From the NCBI RefSeq assembly GCF_001485415.1, contig NZ_BCMQ01000005.1, positions 62,001 to 126,000 on the forward strand: DNA of 64,000 nt, given 5' to 3'. Both the position numbers and the translations under genes were made by a program. Origin of the DNA: Myroides odoratimimus. Its GTDB lineage: Bacteria > Bacteroidota > Bacteroidia > Flavobacteriales > Flavobacteriaceae. The notes beneath the pieces are model-generated. The model searched no databases. It had not been told where the DNA came from and worked only from the letters and a program-made list of their open reading frames with translations. Below, piece by piece: positions 45,959 to 53,546 of this stretch (position 1 is its first letter; each line of letters starts with the position of its first letter).

Positions 45959-46341
45959 TCGAAAGAGAACTGACATTTAAGGCTGTGCGCAGTAGTGGAG
46001 CTGGTGGTCAGAATGTAAATAAAGTATCGTCTAAAGTGGTTCTGTCTTGGGACTGTCTAAACTCTCAAGGAGTAACAGAAGAAGAGAGAACACTGCTATT
46101 AGAACGTCTGAAAAATAGATTTAATAAAGAAGGTGTACTTATTCTAGACGCAGATAATACACGTAGTCAGGTTAAGAATAAAGAGATTGTCATTGATCGT
46201 TTCTTTCAGTTATTAGCGATAGGATTACACATCGAGAAAGAACGTAGAGAGACGAAAACTCCTCGTAGAGTATTGCAAAAAAGAAAAGACAATAAACAAC
46301 AGAATTCTTTAAAGAAAGCCTTGAGAAAGAGAGTGTTTTAA
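45943..46341 (+). CDS. arfB: Alternative ribosome-rescue factor / peptidyl-tRNA hydrolase (ArfB, YaeJ)
   Basis: 132 residues. The release-factor-like GGQ (21-23, in SSGAGGQNVNKV) hydrolyses the peptidyl-tRNA ester, and a basic C-terminal tail (KRKDNKQQNSLKKALRKRVF) enters the empty mRNA channel of stalled ribosomes. Size and layout equal YaeJ/ICT1. It overlaps pnuC by 16 bases, so the two are translationally coupled, an odd pairing of functions that is probably historical. Confidence 0.93.
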   Translation: MLREIIERELTFKAVRSSGAGGQNVNKVSSKVVLSWDCLNSQGVTEEERTLLLERLKNRFNKEGVLILDADNTRSQVKNKEIVIDRFFQLLAIGLHIEKERRETKTPRRVLQKRKDNKQQNSLKKALRKRVF

Positions 46342-46403
46342 CCCAAAAGGTGTTAAACATCTCTTCTTCTTAGATATAGTTGTTTTTCTCTAGAAAAACA
46401 GCC

Positions 46404-46411
46404 TATATTTG
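46404..46411 (+). promoter_or_regulatory. -7 box (TATATTTG) of the TPP-riboswitch transcript
   Basis: TATATTTG lies 10 bases before the riboswitch, placing the transcript start at about 46,418, immediately before the aptamer. Confidence 0.65.
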
Positions 46412-46420
46412 TACCATAAA

Positions 46421-46490
46421 TCTCAAAGGGGTGCCGTACGGCTGAGATCATACCCATAGAACCTGGGCGGGTAATGCTGCCAAGGGAGTA
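46421..46490 (+). promoter_or_regulatory. TPP riboswitch (thi box) controlling the TonB receptor
   Basis: All conserved blocks appear in order: GGGGTGC (46428-46434), GCTGAGA (46441-46447), ACCC, GAACCTG (near 46459), GTAATGC (46471-46477) and the closing AAGGGA. Downstream are a perfect hairpin (ACAGTTC/GAACTGT, 46494-46513) and GCCCCTTTTA at 46551-46560, whose CCCCTTT can pair with AAAGGGG at 46425-46431 of the aptamer's first strand, so an alternative fold is possible. Thiamine pyrophosphate should shut off the TonB receptor gene. Confidence 0.93.
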
Positions 46491-46582
46491 TATACAGTTC
46501 ATTCTAGAACTGTTGTGGACTAGTGTAATTATTAATTAATAAGAATAATTGCCCCTTTTATTTGTAGATATTTTTTTTACGA

Positions 46583-48724
46583 ATGAAAAAAACATTACTT
46601 CAATCTTTATTGTTAACTGCTGTTTGTGCAAGTTCGACCTATGCACAAGAGAAACAAGTTAAAGATTCTGTTCAACAATCAACACTTAACGAGATCGTAT
46701 TATCAGCTGTGCGTGCAGATGAGAAGACGCCTATCGCTTATGCTAACTTGTCTAAGAATGAGATCGGAAAGCGCAATCTCGGACAAGATATCCCTACCAT
46801 CATGTCTTATATGACCTCAGTAGTGACTACTACAGATGCCGGTAATGGGATAGGGTACTCTAGCTTCAGGGTACGAGGATCAGACGCTACACGTGTCAAC
46901 GTGACCTTAAATGGGATTCCCTATAACGATGGAGAGTCACAAGGTTCGTTTTGGGTAAATATGCCAGACTTTACATCATCTGTCCAGAATCTACAGTTAC
47001 AGCGCGGTGTAGGTACTTCTACTAACGGATCAGCAGCATTCGGTGCGAGTCTTAATCTAAAGACAGATGACTTCTCACATGAGGCGAATGGAGAAATCTC
47101 TAATTCTTTTGGAAGTTATAATACGCGTAAGTCTACTGTCAAGTTTAGTACAGGATTGATCAATGATAAGTTTGAGATTGCTGGTCGTCTATCAGATATG
47201 AAGTCTGATGGATATATAGACCGTGCGTCTTCTAGGATGAAGTCATACTACTTACAGGGAGTGTATGTAGGTGAGACATCATTAGTGAAGGCTGTCGTAT
47301 TCGGTGGTAAACAGAAGACCTATCAAGCGTGGAATGGTGTATCTCAGGCAGACATAGATAAGTATGGTCGTCGTTATAACCCTGCAGGGAAGTATAAGGA
47401 TGATCAAGGCAATACACAGTTCTATGACAATGAGACTGATAATTATATCCAGACGCACTATCAACTACATTGGAGCGAGAAGTGGTCATCAGCGTGGTCA
47501 TCTAATGTGTCACTTCACTATACTAAGGGAGATGGATATTATGAGAACTATAAGACGAACCAGAAGTTTAAGACTTATGGTTTCCAACCTATCATCGTAG
47601 ACGGTAAGGAGGTAAATAAGACAGACCTTATCAGACAGAAGAGTTTAGCGAATCATTTCTACGGTATGGTGTTTAATACGAGCTACACTACAGATAAGCT
47701 TAATGTAATCTTAGGTGGAGGGGCTAATAAATACGAAGGAGACCACTTCGGTAATGTGTTGTGGACTAGAGAACCTGTGAAGATAGCACCTAACTATGAG
47801 TACTACAGAGACGATGCTGTAAAGACAGACCTTAACTTCTACGCGAAGGCTACTTGGCAGTTCGCTGATCAGTGGAGCTTATATGGAGATATGCAGTATA
47901 GACGTGTTACTTATGAGGCTAACGGTATCGAGACAGGGCTAGTAGATGATAAATTTAACTTCTTTAACCCAAAAGGAGGTATTACTTATCAGTTGAATGA
48001 TTCGAACCAACTATATTTCTCTTATGCTAAAGGGAATAGAGAGCCGAATAGAAAGGACTACGAAGGCGAAGGAAAACCTAAGTCTGAGAGCATGGATGAC
48101 TATGAGCTAGGATGGAGATTTAAAGGAGACCGTGCTACTGTGAATGTGAATGCGTACTATATGAAGTATAGAAACCAACTTATCTTAACAGGAGAAATAA
48201 ACGATGTAGGAGCCATGTTAAGAGCAAATAGTGGTGATAGTTATAGAGCAGGTATCGAGATCGATGCGAATGTGAGAATATTAGATAAGTTATATTGGGC
48301 ACCTAGTATGACTATTAGTGCTAATAAGAATAAGAACTTTATGACTACAGTAGCTGATTTACCTGTAAACCTAGGTACTACGAATATCGCATTCTCTCCT
48401 GATTTTATTGCTTCTAATGCCATTACGTATTTACCTGTAGAGGGGATGAGTGTATCTCTTCTAACGAAGTTCGTAGGAGAACAATATATGGCCAACTTAG
48501 ATGCTAAGGAATCAAAGCTTGATTCATACTTTATCAACGATCTAAGTGCTACTTATGAGTTCCCGATTAAAGGATGGGTAAGATCTGTAGGCGTATCTGT
48601 ATTAGCAAATAATATATTTAATGTAAAATATATGTCTAATGGATATTATGACCCAGAATGGGGACCTGCTTATTATCCACAGGCAGAGTTTAATATCTTG
48701 GCAGGACTGACTATTAAGTTCTAA
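46583..48724 (+). CDS. TonB-dependent outer membrane receptor, predicted thiamine transporter
   Basis: 713 residues with a signal peptide ending in TYAQ (near residue 22). Plug domain about 35-165 with FRVRGSDATRVNVTLNGIPYNDGESQGSFW; barrel with segments LYFSYAKGNREPNRKDY and a C-terminus in GLTIKF with terminal Phe. The TPP riboswitch directly upstream ties it to thiamine; Bacteroidota are known to have riboswitch-controlled outer membrane thiamine receptors (OMR1-type). It lacks the carboxypeptidase-like domain of SusC. Energy comes from TonB-ExbBD, not encoded here. Confidence 0.9.
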   Translation: MKKTLLQSLLLTAVCASSTYAQEKQVKDSVQQSTLNEIVLSAVRADEKTPIAYANLSKNEIGKRNLGQDIPTIMSYMTSVVTTTDAGNGIGYSSFRVRGSDATRVNVTLNGIPYNDGESQGSFWVNMPDFTSSVQNLQLQRGVGTSTNGSAAFGASLNLKTDDFSHEANGEISNSFGSYNTRKSTVKFSTGLINDKFEIAGRLSDMKSDGYIDRASSRMKSYYLQGVYVGETSLVKAVVFGGKQKTYQAWNGVSQADIDKYGRRYNPAGKYKDDQGNTQFYDNETDNYIQTHYQLHWSEKWSSAWSSNVSLHYTKGDGYYENYKTNQKFKTYGFQPIIVDGKEVNKTDLIRQKSLANHFYGMVFNTSYTTDKLNVILGGGANKYEGDHFGNVLWTREPVKIAPNYEYYRDDAVKTDLNFYAKATWQFADQWSLYGDMQYRRVTYEANGIETGLVDDKFNFFNPKGGITYQLNDSNQLYFSYAKGNREPNRKDYEGEGKPKSESMDDYELGWRFKGDRATVNVNAYYMKYRNQLILTGEINDVGAMLRANSGDSYRAGIEIDANVRILDKLYWAPSMTISANKNKNFMTTVADLPVNLGTTNIAFSPDFIASNAITYLPVEGMSVSLLTKFVGEQYMANLDAKESKLDSYFINDLSATYEFPIKGWVRSVGVSVLANNIFNVKYMSNGYYDPEWGPAYYPQAEFNILAGLTIKF

Positions 48725-48767
48725 TCCATATTAATAAACAATCTAATAGGCTAGATTATTTATAGAG

Positions 48768-48796
48768 ACCACCATAGCGATATGGTGGTTTTTTTT
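48768..48796 (+). terminator. Terminator after the TonB receptor gene
   Basis: Arms 48768-48776 and 48781-48789 (ACCACCATA / TATGGTGGT), GCGA loop, then a T run. Confidence 0.88.
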
Positions 48797-49125
48797 GACC
48801 TCGTTTTATCGTAATGTTGCTTTTAGTAAGATGCTGTAGGTCTTATAAGATCTAATGAACTAATATAGAGAGAATGACTCTATTTGCTCTTTTTGACTTA
48901 TAATGGAGAATTGTTTTTGTTTTAAATGATTGAAATATAAGTGTTTATTCTTTTTTGTTTTTATTTCGTTCGGAAGCTATTCGGTAATAACTAGTATTTA
49001 CTTGGGTTGAGAAGGGGTTTACCGAACCGTACTAAATCTCTACCCGAACCATCTCCACAAGAGAGTAAGGTACAAAAAAATACTCCGATGAAGGAGTATT
49101 GATATAGATTGATAGGATTTACTTA
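48797..49125. other. Spacer between TonB receptor and the minus-strand lipoprotein
   Basis: About 330 bases. The middle (48969-49053) carries an 11-bp periodic block entered separately. Toward 49080 a small hairpin (ATACTCC near 49080 and GGAGTAT near 49094) may serve the lipoprotein gene on the minus strand. No reading frame or RNA gene was recognised. Confidence 0.5.
48969..49053. repeat. 11-bp periodic repeat block C (TTCGG / CCGAACC words)
   Basis: TTCGGAAGCTA and TTCGGTAATAA abut at 48969-48990. GGGTTGAGAAG and GGGTTTACCGA abut at 49004-49025. ACCGAACCGTA and CCCGAACCATC stand exactly 22 bases apart (49021 and 49043). TTCGGTAA (48980-48987) and TTACCGAA (49019-49026) are also perfect inverted copies, so the block has dyad symmetry. 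Confidence 0.65.
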
Positions 49126-49581
49126 TTAATAAGTCACGAAGATATTGTCACCACTTTTTCTTACTGGATAAGGCTTCAGTTGGTTGTATTTTAACCCTGG
49201 TTTTATAGACTGCCCATTACCTAGATAGAAGGCAGGTTCCTCTCCGTTATGTTGATGTTTATTGGTACAGTATACATACGGATCATTAGGTTTTTTTTGT
49301 ACTAATCTAGAGGTAACAGGGTCAAAGGCATGGTCAGGACAGGTTAGATCATAAGCGAAATATTGTGAGCCAGCGTTGAATATTGCTACACCTATAATGC
49401 CTTGACTATAATTCACATAAGTACCGTTCTGATATCTTAGGTAGTCTGCATCTGCTTGGTACAGATTTACCATAAGATTGACTTTTACATTAGGTAGATA
49501 AGGGTTGTGATACCCACTACCGCTTTTACTACATGCTATAGATATTAGTAAAGTAAATAGGATTAGAAATAATTTCTTCAT
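49126..49581 (-). CDS. Lipoprotein with two Cys/His pairs, Rieske-like
   Basis: 151 residues with lipobox SIAC (Cys17). The mature part includes Cys81-x2-His84 (CPDH) and Cys105-x3-His109 (CTNKH, followed by His111), which recalls the two-Cys/two-His cluster ligands of Rieske domains, though the spacings (C-x-H, C-x2-H) are not canonical. Similar small lipoproteins occur in Flavobacteria; their function is unknown to me. Could bind an Fe-S cluster, zinc, or nothing. Transcribed alone. Confidence 0.7.
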   Translation of the reverse strand: MKKLFLILFTLLISIACSKSGSGYHNPYLPNVKVNLMVNLYQADADYLRYQNGTYVNYSQGIIGVAIFNAGSQYFAYDLTCPDHAFDPVTSRLVQKKPNDPYVYCTNKHQHNGEEPAFYLGNGQSIKPGLKYNQLKPYPVRKSGDNIFVTY

Positions 49582-49673
49582 TTTAATAAACTATTTGAAA
49601 AACAAATTTAATTATTTAACTTTGACAAATATAGTAGAACAGTTAATTATTGATTTAACGATAAAAATAAAAA

Positions 49674-49681
49674 TATCTTTA
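49674..49681 (+). promoter_or_regulatory. -7 box (TATCTTTA) upstream of greA
   Basis: TATCTTTA differs from TAnnTTTG at the last base; a TTG at 49650-49652 gives a plausible -33 element 21 bases away. A transcript from here would carry the hairpin at 49688. Confidence 0.5.
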
Positions 49682-49687
49682 TAGCGA

Positions 49688-49714
49688 AGAATCCCGTTTT
49701 TATGGGATTTTTTC
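49688..49714 (+). terminator. Terminator-like hairpin in the greA leader
   Basis: Arms AATCCC (49690-49695) and GGGATT (49704-49709), extendable by G-T and A-T pairs, followed by a T run. No plus-strand gene lies upstream to be terminated, and the hairpin starts a few bases after the putative greA promoter, so it looks like an attenuator. Confidence 0.65.
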
Positions 49715-49736
49715 TATTTATATAAACGTGTTAATT

Positions 49737-50213
49737 ATGAGTAAGATTTCGTATTATACTGCGGAGGGTCTTAAAAAACTAAAAGACGAGTTAGAGCAGT
49801 TGAAGAGTGTGGAGCGTCCAAAGGCATCTCAAGCTATTGCAGATGCGAGAGATAAGGGAGACTTATCTGAGAATGCAGAGTATGATGCCGCTAAGGAAGC
49901 ACAAGGTTTATTAGAACTAAAAATAGCAAAAGTAGAGGAAGTAGTAGCTAATGCTAGGTTGATAGACGAATCTCAGTTAGATATGTCTAAGGCTTTAGTA
50001 TTATCTAAAGTGAAAATAAAGAATCAAGCTAATGGAATGGAGATTACCTATACATTAGTAGCTGAAAGTGAAGCAGACTTAAAAGCTGCAAAAATTTCAG
50101 TAACTTCACCTATCGGAAGAGGACTTCTAGGCAAATCTGTTGGAGATGTAGCTGAGATCCAGGTTCCTAATGGAATCATGAAGTTTGAGATTCTTGAGAT
50201 CACTAGAGACTAA
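49737..50213 (+). CDS. greA: Transcription elongation factor GreA
   Basis: 158 residues from ATG 49737 (an upstream GTG at 49728 would add three residues). The N-terminal coiled coil carries the tip acidic pair in GDLSENAEYDAAKEAQ, which stimulates transcript cleavage by RNA polymerase, and the C-terminal FKBP-like domain ends in SPIGRGLLGKSVGDVAEIQVPNG. Normal length. The HIT-family gene starts 16 bases after its stop and is probably cotranscribed. Confidence 0.97.
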   Translation: MSKISYYTAEGLKKLKDELEQLKSVERPKASQAIADARDKGDLSENAEYDAAKEAQGLLELKIAKVEEVVANARLIDESQLDMSKALVLSKVKIKNQANGMEITYTLVAESEADLKAAKISVTSPIGRGLLGKSVGDVAEIQVPNGIMKFEILEITRD

Positions 50214-50229
50214 TTTTAAAAAGTATATT

Positions 50230-50619
50230 ATGAGTTCTATTTTCACTAAAATCATTACTGGAGAAATTCCTGCCTATAAGGTAGCAGAGGATGATAATTT
50301 CCTTGCATTCTTAGATATTAATCCGAATGCAAAGGGACATACACTATGTATTCCAAAAAAGGAAATCAATAAGATTTTTGATATGGAAGAGGATCATTAT
50401 ATGGAATTGATGAGGTTCTCTCGTAAGGTGGCTAAGGCGTTAGAGCTAGCTGTACCGTGTAAGAGAGTAGGGATGGCTGTAGTAGGGTTAGAAGTACCTC
50501 ATGTACATGTGCATTTAATCCCTCTTCAAGAAATGGATGATATGCGTTTCATTAAGAAAGAAAAGCTAACTCCAGAAGAGTTCGAGAGTGTAGCTAAAGC
50601 TATTAACAGTCATTTATAA
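50230..50619 (+). CDS. HIT-family nucleotide-binding protein (histidine triad)
   Basis: From ATG 50230, 129 residues; the frame continues upstream into greA but lacks family features. The triad is H-V-H-V-H-L in EVPHVHVHLIPL, with IFTKIITGEIPAYKV and AFLDINPNAKGHTL at the N-terminus, the HinT-type layout. It would hydrolyse adenylated substrates such as AMP-lysine or Ap4A-like compounds. It follows greA closely, a pairing seen repeatedly in Flavobacteria as far as I recall. Confidence 0.93.
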   Translation: MSSIFTKIITGEIPAYKVAEDDNFLAFLDINPNAKGHTLCIPKKEINKIFDMEEDHYMELMRFSRKVAKALELAVPCKRVGMAVVGLEVPHVHVHLIPLQEMDDMRFIKKEKLTPEEFESVAKAINSHL

Positions 50620-50640
50620 GACTGTATGGATAATGTAACA

Positions 50641-50674
50641 AAGGCTGTCTAGATTATAGATCAGCCTTTTTTTT
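50641..50674 (+). terminator. Terminator after the HIT gene
   Basis: Arms AAGGCTG (50641-50647) and CAGCCTT (50662-50668) with a second, bulged inner stem, followed by eight T residues. Confidence 0.8.
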
Positions 50675-51808
50675 GTGATATGTGATACAGAATGTAGTTC
50701 CTTTACCTATTTCTGATTGCGTTACTTTAATCTTTCCGTTTTGGAATTCTTCTACGATTCTCTTCGTTAGAGATAGTCCTAGCCCCCATCCACGTTTTTT
50801 AGTGGTATAACCAGGCTCGAATATTTTATTAAACATCTTCTTCGGTATCCCGCTTCCTGTATCTGTTACATAGATATTGACAGTCTTCTCACTATCCTGT
50901 ATCAGGATAGCTAGTTTTCCTTTTCCTTTCATGGCATCGATAGCATTCTTGATTAGGTTCTCTATAGTCCAGCTATGTAATTCCTTGTTTAGAGGAATAT
51001 TAATTTCGTAGTCAGGACAGTCTAGCGTGAAGATAATCTGCTTAGAGTTTCTCAGAGAGAAATAATCAAATGACTTCCTCGTCTCTGATACGATATCTAC
51101 ATTAGTTAGCTTCGGTATAGACCCGATCTTAGAAAAACGATCTGCTATTATCTGAAGTTTTTTGACATCTTTTTCTATTTCATCTGTAATTTCAGGGCTT
51201 ACATTATCTAGCTTCATGATCTCTACCCAACCTAATAGTGAGGATAGAGGTGTACCTATCTGATGGGCTGTTTCTTTCGCCATTCCTGTCCATAGCTTGT
51301 TCTGAGTAGCGATCTTATTACTTCTATAGAAGTAGAATAGCAGAACTGTGAAGAATAAGAATATAAGTACTAATGTGACAGGGTAGTACTTTAGCTTGGT
51401 CAGTAAGGATGAGTTACCATAATAGACATACTGAGTTTGCTTACCTACTTTTAGGATAATAGGAGGGTTCTGAAACTTCAGTTTGCGCAGTAGAGCTTCT
51501 TTTTTCTCAGGAGTATTGACTATTTGTTCGTCTATATTGTTTAGAGAGATGATCTTATCATGCTCATCTGTCTGGATAATAGGGATAGTCTTATTCTCCA
51601 TGATAATCAGAAAGGGTAGAGAAACGTCAGCTTCTATAGAAGTAGCTATATCAAGTGTATTCAGCGCTTCTGCCCATATTTTCATCTTGGTTCTCTCTTC
51701 TGTCTTATAGGTTTGAAAAAAGGAATAGGTGTTCCATAGGATGACTAATAAGGTGATTAAGGCTGCAGTAATGACTGACCAACGAAATATTTCTTTTTTA
51801 CTTCTCAA
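50654..51808 (-). CDS. Sensor histidine kinase, orphan
   Basis: 384 residues: TM1 about 10-30, a periplasmic domain of roughly 105 residues, TM2 about 141-161, then a dimerisation/phosphoacceptor domain with His182 in ETAHQIGTPLSSL and a HATPase with ENLIKNAIDAM (N box), DTGSGIP (G1) and GWGLGLSLTKRI (G2). It autophosphorylates in response to an unknown periplasmic or membrane signal. No response regulator is next to it, so the partner is elsewhere. The H-box Q-I-G-T-P resembles the NtrY/ZraS-like group. Confidence 0.92.
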   Translation of the reverse strand: MRSKKEIFRWSVITAALITLLVILWNTYSFFQTYKTEERTKMKIWAEALNTLDIATSIEADVSLPFLIIMENKTIPIIQTDEHDKIISLNNIDEQIVNTPEKKEALLRKLKFQNPPIILKVGKQTQYVYYGNSSLLTKLKYYPVTLVLIFLFFTVLLFYFYRSNKIATQNKLWTGMAKETAHQIGTPLSSLLGWVEIMKLDNVSPEITDEIEKDVKKLQIIADRFSKIGSIPKLTNVDIVSETRKSFDYFSLRNSKQIIFTLDCPDYEINIPLNKELHSWTIENLIKNAIDAMKGKGKLAILIQDSEKTVNIYVTDTGSGIPKKMFNKIFEPGYTTKKRGWGLGLSLTKRIVEEFQNGKIKVTQSEIGKGTTFCITYHKKKADL

Positions 51809-51941
51809 GTTCTGATATGGGTTTTATGAACATTTAAAAGTAATTAAAATAAATGAATTGAATTTAGTTTAATGAAGTATTAAAAATTTTATGGTTCCTA
51901 AAAGCTTTTGTAACTTTACTTTTCTTCAATTAAATATACAT

Positions 51942-52814
51942 ATGAAATCTATAGAACCTAAAGATATATCTGTAGTAGAATTACAGAGATTAATGCAGAC
52001 GTCTATCGGACCTCGTCCTATAGCACTAGCAAGTACCGTAGATGCTGATGGTAGACCTAACCTGTCGCCGTTTAGCTTCTTTAATATGGTGAGTACTAAC
52101 CCGCCTATATTGGTCTTCTCTCCGTCTAGACGTGTAAGAGATAATACGAATAAACATACCTTATTTAACGTACAAGCTAATCTACAAGTAGTGATTAACG
52201 TGGTGACTTATGATATGGTACAGCAGACTTCTCTATCTAGTACAGAATATAAGGATGGGGTGAATGAGTTTGTCAAATCAGGATTGACGATGGTGCCATC
52301 TGATATCGTGAAGCCATTCAGAGTCAAAGAAAGTCCAGTGCAGTATGAATGTGTGGTACAGGAGGTAATCGGACTGGGTAATGATGGAGGTGCTGGTAAT
52401 CTAGTAATCTGTGAGGTGGTAAAAATACATGTCAATGAGGAAATATTAGATGAGAACGGACAGATAGATCAGCATAAGATAGATCTAGTAGCACGTATGG
52501 GAGCGAACTGGTATACTCGTGCGAATGATGGTATATTTGAAGTAGAAAAACCATTGACTACACTAGGCCTAGGAGTAGATGCTCTACCAGAAGGAGTAGT
52601 GGAGAGTGGAGTGTTCTCTGGTAATGACCTTGGAGTATTAGGTAATGTAGAGCAGCTGCCTACGGAAGAGGAGGTTGCTTCTTTTGTGAATGCAAATGAA
52701 GAGTTAAAAGAAATTTTGGTTGCTAAGAATCAAATCAATAAATTTAAATTAGCAAAAAAATATTTAGAAGAAAATAATGTACCTTTGGCTTGGAAAACAA
52801 TTTTAGCCAAATAG
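51942..52814 (+). CDS. Flavin reductase-like (FMN-binding split barrel) protein
   Basis: From ATG 51942, 290 residues; a TAACTTTA box at 51911-51918 supports this start over the frame reaching 51891. The core has SIGPRPIALASTVDADGRPNLSPFSFFNMVSTNPPILVFSPSRR, as in FMN-binding oxidoreductases of the flavin reductase family. The last 60 residues (EEVASFVNANEELKEI...) are a helical extension that does not belong to the barrel. Likely NAD(P)H:FMN-type reductase or FMN carrier; physiological partner unknown. Separated by 25 bases from the DUF3127 gene. Confidence 0.88.
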   Translation: MKSIEPKDISVVELQRLMQTSIGPRPIALASTVDADGRPNLSPFSFFNMVSTNPPILVFSPSRRVRDNTNKHTLFNVQANLQVVINVVTYDMVQQTSLSSTEYKDGVNEFVKSGLTMVPSDIVKPFRVKESPVQYECVVQEVIGLGNDGGAGNLVICEVVKIHVNEEILDENGQIDQHKIDLVARMGANWYTRANDGIFEVEKPLTTLGLGVDALPEGVVESGVFSGNDLGVLGNVEQLPTEEEVASFVNANEELKEILVAKNQINKFKLAKKYLEENNVPLAWKTILAK

Positions 52815-52839
52815 ATTGTAATTAAAAAAAGAGATTAAA

Positions 52840-53499
52840 ATGGAAGTTACAGGAAGAATCAAATTAATTGGACATACACAAGATATCAGTTCATCATTCA
52901 GAAAGAGAGAAGTAGTAGTAACTACGGAAGAGCAATATCCTCAGCACATTATGATTGAGTTTACACAAGATAAAGTAAATTTATTAGACTCTTATCAAGT
53001 AGGTGAGCAAGTACGTGTATCTATTAATTTGAGAGGTAGAGAGTGGCAAAGTCCACAAGGAGAAATCAGATACTTTAATACAATCCAAGGGTGGAGAATA
53101 GAACACATGATGCCAGTTCAACAAGGTGGTAACATGGGACAAAACCAACAACCTTATATGGGACAACAAGATAATATGCAGTCTCAATACGGAAATGCTG
53201 GTATGCAACAACAATCTAACCAACAACAAGGTTTCGCTCAGAACAATCAAGCTCAACAAATGGGTGGGTTTAATCAAGGGCAACAAGGTGGTTTCGCTCA
53301 AAATAACCAAGCTCAACAAGGAGGATTTAACCAAAACCAACAACAAGGTTTTGCTCAGAATACTCAATCTCAACAAATGGGAGGGTTCAATCAAAACCAA
53401 AACCAACAAGGTTTTAACCAAGGACAAAGTAATATGGGACAACAGTTTCCTCCTGCTTCAAGCTATATGGAGGAAGATCACGATGATTTACCATTCTAA
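52840..53499 (+). CDS. DUF3127 protein with SSB-like OB fold, Q/N/G-rich repeat and acidic SSB-like tip
   Basis: 219 residues. Residues 1-90 are DUF3127: five-strand pattern with REVVVTTEEQYPQHIMIEF and VSINLRGREW, which resembles an OB fold of single-strand DNA binding proteins. Residues 95-208 are almost only Q, N, G, M, F, A and S, with three imperfect copies of a GFAQNNQAQQ-type unit (131, 151 and 170). The last residues EEDHDDLPF closely match the acidic, hydrophobic-ended tip by which SSB recruits repair and replication enzymes. I infer a paralogue of SSB or an RNA/DNA binder. It lies 25 bases after the flavin reductase. Confidence 0.85.
   Translation: MEVTGRIKLIGHTQDISSSFRKREVVVTTEEQYPQHIMIEFTQDKVNLLDSYQVGEQVRVSINLRGREWQSPQGEIRYFNTIQGWRIEHMMPVQQGGNMGQNQQPYMGQQDNMQSQYGNAGMQQQSNQQQGFAQNNQAQQMGGFNQGQQGGFAQNNQAQQGGFNQNQQQGFAQNTQSQQMGGFNQNQNQQGFNQGQSNMGQQFPPASSYMEEDHDDLPF
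53227..53409 (+). repeat. In-gene tandem repeat of about 57-66 bp in the DUF3127 linker
   Basis: Three diverged direct copies begin with CAACAAGGT at about 53226, 53281 and 53341 and encode the Gln/Asn/Gly-rich units. Unit lengths differ by multiples of three, which keeps the frame open and permits length change by slippage. Confidence 0.65.
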
Positions 53500-53516
53500 A
53501 AATATTCTTTTAAGAT

Positions 53517-53546
53517 GTCCCTAAGATTATTCTTAGGGACTTTTTT
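53517..53546 (+). terminator. Terminator between DUF3127 gene and aat, touching the aat start codon
   Basis: Arms GTCCCTAAG (53517-53525) and CTTAGGGAC (53532-53540), followed by six T residues (53541-53546). The ATG of aat follows at 53547 with no base between. Confidence 0.85.

Noticed and set aside
52984-53442. Minus-strand frame of 152 codons rich in Leu/Ser/Thr
   Set aside because: It is the reverse complement of the Gln/Asn-rich repeat of the DUF3127 gene; composition is dictated by that gene.
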